Positions 21,836 through 34,456 of a stretch of DNA of 64,000 nucleotides are shown piece after piece. Positions within the stretch are counted from its first letter, which is position 1, and each line of letters starts with the position of its first letter. The position numbers were made by a program, and so were the translations under genes. Source of the stretch: Apostichopus japonicus (taxonomy: Eukaryota; Echinodermata; Holothuroidea; Aspidochirotida; Stichopodidae); NCBI RefSeq assembly GCF_037975245.1, contig NC_092576.1, positions 7,084,501-7,148,500 on the forward strand, read 5' to 3'. The notes below the pieces were generated by a model. That model was not told the DNA's origin and searched no databases. It saw only the letters and a program-made list of their open reading frames with translations.

Positions 21836-24800
21836 CGGTAGGCACTGGAAGTAGACACTCTCCTTGCAGCCATTGACTTGTGCTATAAGGCTTAACAGAT
21901 TTTCGATCTCTGCTATACACCTCAGGCTATGGGGGTATGGAATGCGTTAGACACTCTAATTTATGATGTCAAAATACCCATTGAGACAGGGTCTATGAGG
22001 GCATTTAGGGCATACTATCATTTCAAAGCAACTATCTAAGTCTGCGGATAGCAACATGTAATTCCTTTCGTTGCTTTTAAACAAGGGAACTATAGTATCA
22101 GCCAAAGTTGCTCTTTGTCATCATTGAATGGAAGACACTGCAAAAGTAAACACATTCTTTGTAGCAATGATTTGACCTGTGCTATATCAGCTATTCACCT
22201 TAGGCTATGGGGGCATGGAATGCTTTAGACAGTTTCATTTAAAATAACCCATTAATTCGGGGTCTAACAAGGCATTTCGGGCAATGTCATATTATCATTT
22301 CAAATCAACTTCCTAAGCCAGCTGTCAGCAACATGGCATTATTTTATTGTTATTTAATTTGTTATTAATTAGGAGATAAGGAATATCATAAATTCATTTG
22401 GTCATTACAATAATGGAGGTTCTGAGCCCCCTGCTCAGCCTCAATAATAGTTCCAGCAATAGCATGTTCATAAATCTGCAGTAATTGCCATGGACGTGTT
22501 TACAGGATTGCTGGCACTGCATGTAATACATATCTCATTTGATACTTTAACAAAGCTTCAAAGTTGATTGATAATTGAAAAGCATGGTCAAAAAGATTTG
22601 CCTCAAATAATTATTGCAATATTTCATGACTTATTCAAGAGAAATCTTGAAAAGACAAATTAGACATATTTTTTTATGTTTTTTTTAGGGGAAATTATAT
22701 GCACTGCAGCATACAGAGATTAACTTTATCAATACATGTTCGGAAACACTGTATGACTTTAGAGACTCAGACACTTCTGGGCCCATCTATGCTTTATATA
22801 CTGGAACTGGTGCCAAATCTGTAAAGAACTTTGAACTGGTTTGCCTATCCTGTTTTAACATGTTAGTGATTATTAGTTTCAAGGGAACTATAGTATCTCT
22901 TTGTCAACATTGAATGTAAAACACTGCAGAAGTAGACACATTCTTTGTAGCAATGATTTGACCTGTGCTATATCAGCTATTCACCTTAGGCTATGGGGGC
23001 ATGGAATGCTTAAGACAGTTTCATTTAAAATAACCCATTAATTCGGGGTCTTACAAGGCATTTCGGGCAATGTCATATTATCATTTCAAATCAACTTCCT
23101 AAGCCAGCTGTCAGCAACATGGCATTATTTTATTGTTATTTAGTTTGTTATTAATTAGGAAATAAGGAATATCATAAATTCATTTGGTTATAACAAAAAT
23201 GGAGATTCTGAGCCCCCTACTCAACCTCAATAATAGTTCCAGCAATAGCATGTTCATAAATCTGCAGTAATTGCCATGGACGCGTTTACAGGATTGCTGG
23301 CACTGCATGTACATATTTCATTTAATACTTTAACAAAGCTTCAAAGTTTATTGATTATTGCAAAGCTTGTTCAAAAAGATTTGCCTCAATAATTATTGCA
23401 ATATTTCATGACTTATTCAAGAGAAATCTTGAAAAGACAAATTTGACATATTTTTTTTAGGGGGAATTATATGCACTGCAGCATACAGAGATTAACTTTA
23501 TCAAAACATGTTCGGAAACACTGTCTGACTGTAGTGACTCAGACACTTCTGGGCCCATCTATGCGTTTATATACTGGAACTGGTGCCAAATCTGTACATA
23601 ACTTTGAACTGGTTTGCCTATCCTGTTTTAACATGTTAGTGATTATTAGTTTCAAGGGAACTATAGTATCAGCCAAAGTTGCTCGTTGTCAACATTGAAT
23701 GTAAAACACTGCAGAAGTAGACACATTCTTTGTAGCAATGATTTGACCTGTGCTATATCAGCTATTCACCTTAGGCTATGGGGACATGTAATGCTTTAGA
23801 CAGGTTCATTTAAAATAACCCATTAATTCTGTGTCTTACAAGGCATTTCGGGCAGTGTCATATTATCATTTCAAATCAATTTTCTAAGCCAGCTGTCAGC
23901 AACATGGCATGTTTATTTTTATTTAATTCATTATTAATTAGGAGATAAGGAATGTCATAAATTCATTTGGTCATAACAAAAATGGAGATTCTGAGCCCCC
24001 TACTCAAACTCAATAATAGTTCCAGCAATAGCATGTTCGTAAATCTGCAGTAATTGCCATGGACGTGTTTACAGGATTGCTGGCACTGCATGTAATACAT
24101 AACTCATTTGATACTTTAACAAAGCTTCAAAGTTTATTGATAACTGCAAAGCATGGTCACAAAGATTTGCCTCAATAATTATTGCAATATTTCATGTCTT
24201 GTTCAAGAGGAATCTTAAAAAGACAAATTAGACATATTTTTAATTTTTTTTTTTAGGGGAAATTATATGCACTGCAGCATACAGAGATTAACTTTATCAA
24301 TACTTGTTCGGAACCACTGTCTGACTTTAGTGACTGAGACACTTCTGGGCCCATCTATGCTTTTATATACTGGAACTGGTGCCAAATCTGTACATAACTT
24401 TGAACTGGTTTGCCTATCCTGTTTTAACATGTTAGTGATTATTAGTTTCAAGGGAAATATAGTTTCAGCCAAAGTTGCTCTTTGTCATCATTGAATGTAA
24501 AACACTGCAGAAGTAGACACATTCTTTGTAGCAATGATTTGACCTGTGCTATATCAGCTACTCACCTTAGGCTACGGGGGCATGGAATGCTTTAGACAGT
24601 TTCATTTAAAATAACTCATTAATTCGGGGTCTAACAAGGCATTTCGGGCAATGTCATATTATCATTTCAAATCAAATTTCTAAGCCAGCTGTCAGCAACA
24701 TGGCATTATTTTACTGTTATTTAATTTGTTATTAATTAAGAGATAAGGAATATCATAAATTCATTTGGTCATAACAAAAATGGAGATTCTGAGCCTCCTA

Positions 24801-25060
24801 CTCAACCTTAATAATAGTTCCAGCAATATCATGTTCATAAATCTGCAGTAATTGCCATGGACGTGTTTACAAGATTGCTGGCACTGCATGTAATACAATC
24901 AATACATGTTCGGAAACACTGTCTGACTTTATTGATTTAGACACTTCTGGGCCCATCTATGCTTTTATATACTGGAACTGGTGCCAAATCTGTACAAATT
25001 TTTGAACTGGTTTGCCTATCCTGTTTTAACATGTTAGTGATGATTAGTTTTCTCCTATGT
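21836..25060 (+). repeat. Tandem array of ~790-bp units
   Basis: A diverged leading partial unit (21836-22125) is followed by near-identical units starting at about 22130, 22915, 23700 and 24497, the last truncated internally. Each full unit has a T-rich tract ending TTTTAG and then a segment starting GGGAAATTATATGC that is open for about 70 codons in at least one frame. In unit 1 it is open from 22689 to the TGA at 22911. Units differ by a 1-nt indel (GCTTTATAT / GCTTTTATAT), a 12-nt indel and point changes. The array follows two candidate exons, so it may be intronic or a set of duplicated exons. Confidence 0.8.
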
Positions 25061-25565
25061 GGATGTTTCTTGGTTTCAAAGTTGTGTTGTATTTGTTGTG
25101 ATATATGTTAGATTTTTGAGAACAGCTTAGGTGAGTTTTATTCTGCAGCTGTGATATCATAGAGGTAAACAACTTTACTTGTGGATAATTTTATGGTGTT
25201 TTCAAAAAGTTGTACTACATTTGAGAAATATGACAACTTAGGTGAGTTTAACAGGGCTTTATAAGCTGCCTGCATGGTTTATTCCACATGTAATAATTAT
25301 CACTTTAGATTAACTCCAAATAATACTGCCTGAGCCTTGGAAAAAAAATCTGAACAACTTGTTGACAAGGTCAACTTTTCTTGGTAGAGGCAAGAAAGAG
25401 CAAGGAAGATGTGTAAAGTTTAAACATCTGTTGACCATGTTTCCTTTTTTTTACACCATACATACTCCATGTTGCGCAATTATTTTTTTACATGACTTTG
25501 CAAGTCGCCATTTTGCTAATTTTGGTGCTTTAACGTGAACAGACCCGTTCACCCGCAGAGCCTTC
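25061..25565. other. No gene recognised
   Basis: AT-rich, with T-tracts. Nothing supportable was seen. Confidence 0.5.
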
Positions 25566-25730
25566 ATGAATAAACTAGGCGTAATCCTAATGAAAATTTC
25601 GAGGCAGAATACTGCCAAAAACAAAAGAATACCATACAGTGACTTGTGGAATCTTGCTACAAACTTCGTTACTAACCTGGTTGGTCGAAAACGGCAGGAT
25701 TCGGGTAAGAAAACGGCAGTAAAGACGTAG
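25566..25730 (+). CDS. Short orphan ORF, basic 54-residue peptide
   Basis: ATG at 25566, TAG at 25728-25730. Very basic (MNKLGVILMKISRQNTAKNK...). An internal strong donor (TTCGG|GTAAGA, near 25715) could make it a first exon. It lies just downstream of the Gypsy fragment on the opposite strand. Unrecognised, possibly chance. Confidence 0.15.
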   Translation: MNKLGVILMKISRQNTAKNKRIPYSDLWNLATNFVTNLVGRKRQDSGKKTAVKT

Positions 25731-25821
25731 ACAAAATTGGATTTAAAAAAAACAATGTTTCACTACAGAGTGGTACAGGACATGACAGGGTGTAGGAACC
25801 GGTGCAGCGGGGGGGGGGGGG

Positions 25822-27130
25822 TTACAGAGGGCGCAGTGCAAAAATTATATCAGTGGCGCTTTGGTAGATGCCCAGCAAGCACGGAACTTCCTTTATCGGC
25901 TCATTCAAGACAATTAGGGCGCATACGACAAGGTTTACTCTTGCAATCTTCATCTTCAAATCGACGCCACCCACAAATGGAACCTCTAATCCATTACCTT
26001 TTGTCAGTTTCAACCAATTTGGAGGGTCTTTTTGAATGTCCCTTGCTGAAAGTCGTTGTGAGAGGAATTCGTGGGTCACTGTTGTCACTTGTGACCCGGT
26101 CTATGAGGCAAGTGGTGAAGGCGCCACCAATGAGAATATCAATAGTTAAATAGTCCCCTACAAATTTAGTTCTTATATCATGTGTTAGTTTTCTTTGTTC
26201 CAAGGAGCCTGTTGTTGACAACACATCCGCCGTTTGGCTCGCAACAGTAGATTCAATTGGTTTAATGGATTCTGTGATGATTGGAATTCCTGTTGTCCAG
26301 CAGCTTTTTTTACGGCACAGTCTTTCAATGTGTCCTGCAAATTTGCAAAACCTACATATAAGTCGGCCTTCAGGAGTATAGTGGTCATTAGGTCGACCCG
26401 GGTACCTGTTTGTTTGGGCTGGGGCCGTCTGTAGCTTGGCAACCTGCTTACACAGGTTCTTAACTGTCTGCTCCATACCTCTCTGCAATGACGATAACTG
26501 TTGTTGTAGTGAGGACACATCACTTATGGCACCATCTCTCTGCGACTGATATGCTGTTGCAGCTCTGACTTGGCTGTGGATTACCGGTGGTTCTGTCAGA
26601 AATTCCTGCTCCAGGTGAAGCGCTCATTCTTTCATCTCATTAAATGACATTTCCTTCTTCCTCTCGCCGCAACTCTATCTGTATGGCACTATTCCTGATG
26701 CCCGCCAAAAACCGATCTATAAGGGCCTTGTCCTTGTGTACCAGGGCTCTGGGAATCTCGAAATAACTCGTTGTTGCAGCTCTCTCAAGCAGAGTGCAAA
26801 GTTTTTGATATTCTCATCTGCCAGTTGGCTTCTTGCAAATAATGTGGCCATTAGTGTGATTTCCGGTGTCTTATACCCATTTATATGCCGTAGTAAGTCA
26901 AATACTTTGTTCGAGGTGGTCCTGTTGGCTTCCTCTACAACGCAGACCTCCCTTTTAGCATCTCCTCCTAAGTACCCAATAGCGTTCCAATAGCTAAGTA
27001 CCCAAATGGTCGTTTGGCGTATTCCATGCATGGTAGGCTGCTTTAACAGATGCAACCCAATCAGTTAGTGAGGGGTAATTATCATTTTTGGTGTGACCCG
27101 TAAAAGTAGGAATATGAACATTTGGCATAA
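25822..27130 (-). mobile_element. Gypsy-type gag/protease fragment, decayed
   Basis: Read on the minus strand: a capsid-like region (27055-26717; AIGYLGGDAKREVCVVEEAN, FDLLRHINGYKTPE, LFARSQLADENIKNFALCL), then a CCHC zinc knuckle (CRFCKFAGHIERLC, about 26356-26315), then a protease-like region (TTCLIDRVTSD where DTGS is expected; NWLKLTKGNGLEVPF and VPCLLGI at 26010-25840). Two frameshifts separate the frames and the protease motif is destroyed. No RT or integrase follows, so this is a 5' fragment, distinct from the element at 12853-17720. Confidence 0.75.
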
Positions 27131-27792
27131 ACATATATGACACTGTTGCCCACCTATGTTATTACTAGTGGTAGCTCTATCATCATTCATTGTGAGAATG
27201 CTTACCAATAACAATAAAAATGAAAATATATATATATCTCTGAAATTTAATTTGTTTCACTACAGTTGGATTAGGCTTTGTCTTTCTGATCAGTTTAATC
27301 ACCCCACTCGTACTACCAATTAAGTAAGGGTGTTAGCCACTGAAAATAAATGTTTGTTCTTAATCAGAGAACTCTGGGTTTAGTGTGAAGACCAAACACA
27401 GAGCAAGACACATACAAAAAATAGAAAACTCAACTGGATTGGATCAAAGAAATTATAATTATGAATAACAAACAATATACAGCTGATCTTGGCTGAGTCA
27501 AAGAAATAAAGAGAATAACTTACATTCGAGAGGTGCGCACCCAAAACTTAAAGTAAATACACTTAATTTAAAAGTCTGTTCTGGTGGGTTGGCCTCAGGG
27601 GCGTAGCGAAGGGGTTTTTGTTGGGGGGTGTGGAGAATTTGATTTGCCCCCTCCCCTTTGGCAATTTTTTAGATTTGAAACGTCCTTAGATGCAATCTGG
27701 TGCATATTTTAAGTCAAATTTGAATTGCCGACGGATATGGAAGTGGAATTACGATCTTCCTTACCGGTTTCGAACCTCTGGACATACAATCA
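27131..27792. other. No gene; possible LTR/leader remnant and TIR-like end
   Basis: 27200-27560 could be the leader of the minus-strand Gypsy fragment but has no recognisable LTR partner. CAGGGGCGTAGCGAAGGGG at 27597 resembles the terminus of hAT-like elements; no matching second end was found. Confidence 0.3.
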
Positions 27793-28019
<227 letters not shown>

Positions 28020-28055
28020 ATTGGTATATTTGTTTACTTCAGCGCATGATAGCTG

Positions 28056-28110
28056 GGACTTAGGTTTACCTCGGGGATAGGTTTACCTGACACCAGGTAA
28101 ACCTAAGTCC
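28056..28110. mobile_element. Minimal hairpin with CTTAGGTTTACC TIRs
   Basis: 28056-28071 and 28095-28110 are perfect 16-bp inverted repeats (GGACTTAGGTTTACCT). They match the termini of the 163-bp element at 46240-46402, so this looks like a deletion derivative of that MITE family. Confidence 0.6.
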
Positions 28111-28972
28111 AGGGTCTTCTTGTTCAATCAATTTCACTTCCTTTGAGGAATGATTATTTCGAGTTAAGAGAAAACCTCATAAACTTTTCAATTCCGAAGT
28201 TACAAAAAAAAAATCGTTCATTTAAAGGGTAAAATTTCCCCTCAAAAGTGGAGGTAATTCCGAAGGGTATATAACAGAATTACGAACATGGTATATATGT
28301 TGATCCCAACTTTACACCTCGATTTTGACCAAATGCGGCTATATATAGTTCCGAAACTTAAAGGTTCCTCTAATTACACTGAAATCTTCGTAATTGTACT
28401 TTTTCTTCCATTAATTTGGGATATTTAAGAAAATAAGAGTTTCTATTTTAACTGGCAAATTTACACGTAACGAAACAACGCCCCCACACATAAGCAGTTC
28501 TTTTTGTGTTCGGTGGCAGGGCAGTCGATCGGATCGTATCGTTGCTATCCCAATAGCCTACATTCAACGTTACTTTATGTGGCCTAGCCATGTAGTCTAC
28601 AAAGGAAAGTGCCGCAGGTTACCGTAAACGTTGCCCATTTGAAGTTGGCTTTTGGACTTTGGTGCAGTATATGCATTGTAAGTAAATTCCTTAAAAGTGT
28701 TCCGGATATATTAATAACATTTAGAGTAAATACCTTCATGCTGAACACAAATAAATTAAGACCATGGTTAGAGTTAGAGTAGACTAGCCTAGGCCTAACG
28801 TTAGCCCTAATTGGACCTATCAGTATTACTGGCTATGGTAAATCACAGCTGCCTGCTACTGCCTTTGTTGATACTCGGAATATAAATGTGATACATAAAT
28901 TAAAGTATATACTTGTAACAGACTGGTCAACCTACACTTTTTGCAGCCGGGTGATCTTCCAGATCTTTTAAA
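28111..28972. other. No coding sequence recognised; possible noncoding first exon
   Basis: 28495-28678 is GC-richer than its surroundings and ends in a good donor (GCATT|GTAAGT), which could be a 5'-UTR exon of a plus-strand gene. AGGCCTA-rich intron-like sequence follows. Weak. Confidence 0.2.
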
Positions 28973-29395
28973 GTAAAGGCTTAATAATTGACGCACCTCC
29001 AAATATTACTAGGCCTACTAGGCCTAGTAGCATACTACTATTACTATACTAGCCTACTACTACTGTACTGTAGCTAGTACTAGCAACTATACAGCAGGCA
29101 ACCATAACTTTTCGCAGCCGAGCAGAGTTAATATTTCATGAGTTTGAATCCATTTCAGGTATTTGCTGATCAAATTGTTTCTGTGTATGTTTTGGGGCAT
29201 TTGGAAATCTTACTCCCTAAAAATAACCAAAATTACCTCAATATAATACCACTAATCTCTGGGACCTGACCTTTCTGAAGTTAGAGGCTCAGAGCATAGC
29301 AAACAGCATCCAAAGATAATGGATGTTTACTTAGGCCTTCACTACAGTAAGCTCATCGACAGATGTGTCAATTTAGGAGTATGAAAGAACTTGCA
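28973..29395. repeat. Dispersed repeat: partial copy of the GGCTTATAATTGACGCAC TIR element
   Basis: Starts AAAGGCTTAATAATTGACGCACC and is collinear with 44885-45290 (TTTCATGAGTTTGAATCCAT, GGAAATCTTAC, GAGGCTCAGAGCATAGCAAA). The right end of the element is missing here. Confidence 0.75.
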
Positions 29396-32300
29396 TTCGT
29401 GCGATGCAATTTTGAACCATTTCACGAAATATAAATCTTTGGGTATGTCTCAATCTCTCTGACATAAAATAAGGCAGTCAGAAAGTCACAACTCCACAAA
29501 AACAGATACACAAGCAAACGGAACACTACAGTAAAAGAAAGGGCCTGACAGATTCCATAAACGAGTTACAAAAGTAAAAAATGTGAAAACGTTTGCCGTC
29601 TCAGTACAATATTCATCCCCACAATATTCTCTATATGTGTTAGTGTGCATCACTAAGCCCTGTGCGTACAGTAGTAGTGGTGTGTCATTGGTTCTGATTC
29701 AGAGAACTAAGTCACACAGGGCCTCAGTGTAGCAGTGTACAACAATTTTTTGTACTGTAACATGAGTTTTTTCCCCCTGCACCTATGAGTATTCATTTTA
29801 GAATAACAACGCAATCATGGCTAAGTAATTTAGGCATTTTGATATTAACGTTATGATGTGGGTAGTGTTAATAGTGCTGAAGTAATAGCTTTATCAAAAG
29901 TATTCCTCAAAGTCCCACAATGCCTTCACAGGGTGACCTACTGTACAGTCACTTGAGCACTTAGGAGTTTTTGCAAAAAGAGCAAATTCCTTGTCCAAAA
30001 TTGCTAGGTTTGATCCAGTTTTACGGAGTCTCATAACAAAAAAACACAGTCTGTGATATATCAATGGAAAAGTGTAAAGATTCAATGTAACATATTTGAA
30101 AGGATTAGAGTATGTTGAAAAACCACCAGCTATGCATTTTAAGGAAATAAACAGTACCTCATTGAACCTTGCATTGTGTTCACACTAATGAGTTATGAAA
30201 TAGTGTCTTCATCATTAAAAGCTTTTAATTAGGTTGATCAATGGTCTCACATATTAGTGCAATCACAGAGGTTAAATTTCAATCAGGTTATAACGCCAAG
30301 GGAATCCAGACCTAAAAATTCATGGCTCCTATAAAAATCATTCATGATAAAAACCAGCATACATACAGTATGTGCAACTAAAGTAGTTTCATATTGGGTA
30401 TCATGTCCAAATAAAAGCTCTTGATTGTATTCAGTTTTTATACTTTTAAAAATGACCATCTGTGTGCAGTAATTTGGTGTTAGTAAGTAACATGAAAATG
30501 CACAAGACTAATGTTCAACAGGCACTAGATAGTTCTCATGTCCATAGCACAAACCAGGGAGTTGTTCCATTACAACTCCCTGCACGAACAGGCTATTATG
30601 ATCAGAGTTGTTATGGAACAAATAAAACTCCCTTGTATGATGTTAGAACTGTACTGTGTGACAAAACACTTATATGCATACATGTGGTAACATGTTGCTA
30701 TGATCCGATACTAGCTGGTTGGGTGTATAAATAGATCACCATTATGCAAACTGCACTGCACATGGTTTCCATTATGTAATAAGTTTCATTTTATGAATTT
30801 GTCAATCTGACATGTATGCTACTGTATATATGTGTAGGCTGCATGTACAACTTATTGTATCTTAATAATATACAGCAAAAAACTATTGAGAACTGTGATA
30901 AACAACATTTTCAAAGTGACAGTTGGGGATCTAAAAAGACCACTGAAAGCCTTCTGTAGCGATATAACATGATACTAAACATTATATATCTCTGCAAGCT
31001 AGTGTACCCTGCTTTGAGACGCATGGTTTAAATAAGGTTTTCACAAGTTTGCCCTGTTGACCCAACCACTGGCCTAGACATACCAATAAATAGATCTATC
31101 CATGCTTCAAATTGAGTTTTCACAATTTGACCATTTTTACCTAAATTACCTTTGACCTTCACCAAAAACAATAGGCTTCTTGTACTTGTGATGCATCTAT
31201 ACATACATACTGTACCAACTATGAGATCTGTCCAATAAAGCTTACTGTCATGAGAAACTGTGTTTACAAGCTAGGATCACAAACACAGTACTCCTACCAA
31301 TGCACACGCACACATATGCCATCGTGAGTGGAAAGTTTCAACATCATTGAAACCAAACATTAAAAATGAACTCAGTCATAATGCCAAAGTCTGTGTACAC
31401 GAGTAGTCCTGAGCTTAAACCCCAAATGATACGTTGAGGGACTAAATGTACCGGTATACATAGTCTAGGGTGCATGCAATTTTTTAGTAAATGAACTGCA
31501 TGCGGGATGAGGCATTGAACCATGCATGAATACTCAGTCAATCTCTTGAAGTGATTGCATGCTAAATTCCTGGGTACAACTTACATACCAAATAATAGAT
31601 CAATATTCAAACTTAGTAGTGTGGCATTTTTCTCAATTGTTGCATATGCGGTTTCCATGAAAAAAATGATAGCTACATTAACTAAACTGACATCAATATT
31701 GGACAACATGTACACTAAGTATTGACATCAAATAGGGAACTGCACTGTCAAGACTTCCACTTGCAATTTATGAAACAATTATCTGGACTTATTTATGTTC
31801 ATTTTCTTGTCAGAAAAGATGGCTCAAATTTGGCACAATTTGAGGAATGCATGAATGCAGAATGAGAACACCACAGCAGATATGCTCCACTTTATTGCAA
31901 GAAGTACAGGGCTGCAATTTCAAGGTCGACACAGGATATCAAAATACTGTAACTTTGAGCTGCTGGTTCATGCTGACCATGGGATGCAGAGAGAAATGGC
32001 TTATATGGAAATAAGGAGCTCCCACAAGCATATATTGCAAACATCCCAGTTGTCTTTAATATTCAGTAAGTATTGACTGTGAGATATATTTTAAATCCCT
32101 ATGACCTGAAGTTAGTTTTCTAAAGTCTTCCCTTTAATATCCTCTAAGTCTGATCAACACACACTATACATAATATAAATTTACTGTACTAAGTTTCAAC
32201 ACGAACAAAGATGATGAAAATTTGCTGTTTATTTTCAAAAACTGTAAACGATCTAAGGCAACGGCTAACAAAGTAATGTAAGAAAGACTTTCCACTTCCC

Positions 32301-32635
32301 ACCAAGTCCACTGCCAAACCTTTTGGTTTACTTTGCTACTTCCACCATCATAGAATGTTATCCGAATTGAAATGACTTTATGTGTAGTCTTTGAAAACCA
32401 AATGTACTGTAAATCTGCCATCTGGCAGGCTGGAATGAATTGTAGGTAGGATTGTGAAGCAAAGACTTGAGGTGTTAACACACCATCACATTTTAACCTT
32501 GATTATGATGTGTTTATTTGTACCTTTTGCAACAATGTCAATATCAAAATGTGAGGCTTTAAAAAAATATTTACATGGAATGTACTTCAGTGAAACTTTG
32601 ACATATGATTGAAATGTTGTTTTGGTTCATTGTAG
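29396..32635. other. Long stretch without a supportable gene
   Basis: Several short ORFs (for example 30462-30734 and 31855-32076) lack motifs. There is a perfect 11-bp inverted repeat with a 6-nt loop at 30555-30582 (CAGGGAGTTGT). 31070-31180 resembles the TGACCT-type repeat. The ORF at 31855-32076 ends near a good donor (ATTCA|GTAAGT) but has no convincing acceptor. Confidence 0.4.
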
Positions 32636-32783
32636 GTTAACGAGAGCTGATGGAATTTCTCCACAAGAGAAGGAAGTACTGTCATCAATAAAATCTGCAG
32701 ACAGAAGAATATTTTTACTGAAGATCAAAATTTTCAATGAAAGGAAAGGCTTTCGATTAAACTTGGACAAACAACTTCTGTAG
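32636..32783 (+). CDS. Candidate terminal exon, unidentified protein
   Basis: Acceptor GTTTTGGTTCATTGTAG, then 48 codons in phase 1 (LTRADGISPQEKEVLSSIKS...DKQLL) and TAG. Charged, helix-prone composition with alternating Lys/Glu suggests real coding. No upstream in-phase exon was identified. Confidence 0.35.
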
Positions 32784-33119
32784 ATATAATGAGGACTAGA
32801 TTTATATGTCATTGCTTGGAGCCAGGTACGGTGCATTCTATGAGTTTGAATTTTTCTTTTTAGTTTCTGGACAGGTATATGACATGCAGCATACAAATTA
32901 AAATTTGTTAATGAATTTTCTTCCTTTACAGCATCATAAAATTCATTATTAATAATCCATTTATACAAATTCTTATGTTGCTGTATTTGAGAATAATTTT
33001 CGTTAGTAAAACAAAGATTTTAATCATATTCATTGCATTAACTATTATTCATGTAACTCCCTTACTTCACTGTATCAAATAAAACATTGTTTCACCAATC
33101 CATTATTCCAGTTGTTATA

Positions 33120-34456
33120 CTGCTGGGAGGGGAGACACCAAGGTCTTTTAATACTTCAGTTACCCAATTAATGCTAACTAGATGCTCAATAATGCTTCCC
33201 ACAATGGGGATGTTGGGTCTAACAAACCTTAAGTCTAGTGGACCCTCAATGTAATGGGCATCCTCCCCCCCCCCCATGTTGGTACTGCATGTGGTATACT
33301 TTTGTTAGTGAAACTAAGAGTTTCATCCTAGTCATTACATTGAGGGATGCTCTTTATTAAACTCCTTTTCTTCACTGCAGCGTATTGGTAATCAACTATT
33401 CTAGTTGTAATGTTGCTAGTACTGTATTTGAGAATCCTTTTGTTAGTGAAACGAAGAGTTTAATGCTATCCATTACATTTAGGAGTACTCTCTAAGTGTC
33501 TACCTTCACAACATCATATCATAAATTATTAACAATCCATTATCTCTTTATATTTATGGCAGAGCTGTAGTCGAGTCCAATTACCCAGAGCCCGATCCAA
33601 GTCCGAGTCCATCTTGTCTGAGCCAAATACAAGACCTTTCAAGTCCGAGCCGACTCCAGATACCAAAGATCACCTTTGGTAAAAATTCTTGAACTGTTAT
33701 GATAATTATGCACCCAGGAGGAAATTTACCTCATGCTATAATTTTTTGGACCAGATAAGTGACAGCAAGCTCTTCTTGGTTCATAAATGTTATAAAACTA
33801 CTGGGAGGGGAGACACCAAGGTCCTTCAATACTTCAGTTACCCAATAAATGCTAACTAGACGCTCAATAATGCTTCCCACAATGGGGGTGTTGGGTCTAG
33901 CAAGTCTAGTGGACTCTCAATATAATGGGCATCCCTCTTGTTGGTGCTGCATGTGGTATCCTTTTGTTAGTGAAACTAAGAGTTTTATCCTAGTCATTAC
34001 ATTGAGGGATGCTCTTTATTAAACTCCCTTTCTTCACTGCATCGTATTGGTGATCCATTATTTTAGCTGTAATGTTGCTAGTACTGTATTTGAGAATCCT
34101 TTTGTTAGTGAAACGAAGAGTTTAATGCTATCCATTACATTTAGGAGTTAACTTTCTAAGTCTCTACCTTCTCAACATCATATAATAAATTATTAACAAT
34201 CCATTATCTTTTTATATTTATGGCAGAGCTGTAGTCGAGTCCAATTAGCCAGAGTCTGAGCCAAGTCCGACCCCACTTGGTATGAGCTAAATCCAAGACC
34301 TTTCAAGTCCGAGCCGACTCCAGATATTCAAATATCATCACTTTTGGTAAAAATTCTTGAACTGTTATGATAATTATGCACCCAGGAGGAAATTTACCTC
34401 ATGCTATAATTTTTTCGGACCAGATAAGTGGCAGCAAGCTTTTCCTGGTTCATAAA
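33120..34456. repeat. Tandem duplication, two ~670-bp units
   Basis: Units 33120-33797 and 33798-34456 share order and sequence from CTGGGAGGGGAGACACCAAG through TAGTCGAGTCCAATTA and CCGAGCCGACTCCAGATA to the GCACCCAGGAGGAAATTTAC block. Within each unit, TTTTGTTAGTGAAAC-AAGAGTTT recurs as a subrepeat. No coding content. Confidence 0.9.

Noticed and set aside
21836..25060. CRISPR-like or prokaryotic repeat array
   Set aside because: Units are ~790 bp with no spacer structure and the DNA is clearly eukaryotic; it is a tandem duplication.
30555..30582. Perfect 11-bp inverted repeat as an intrinsic terminator or riboregulator
   Set aside because: Short hairpin in noncoding eukaryotic DNA with no gene context; chance palindromes of this size are expected.
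32627..32968. 113-codon minus-strand ORF
   Set aside because: It overlaps a better-supported plus-strand exon (32636-32783) with a real acceptor; the minus frame has no motif.
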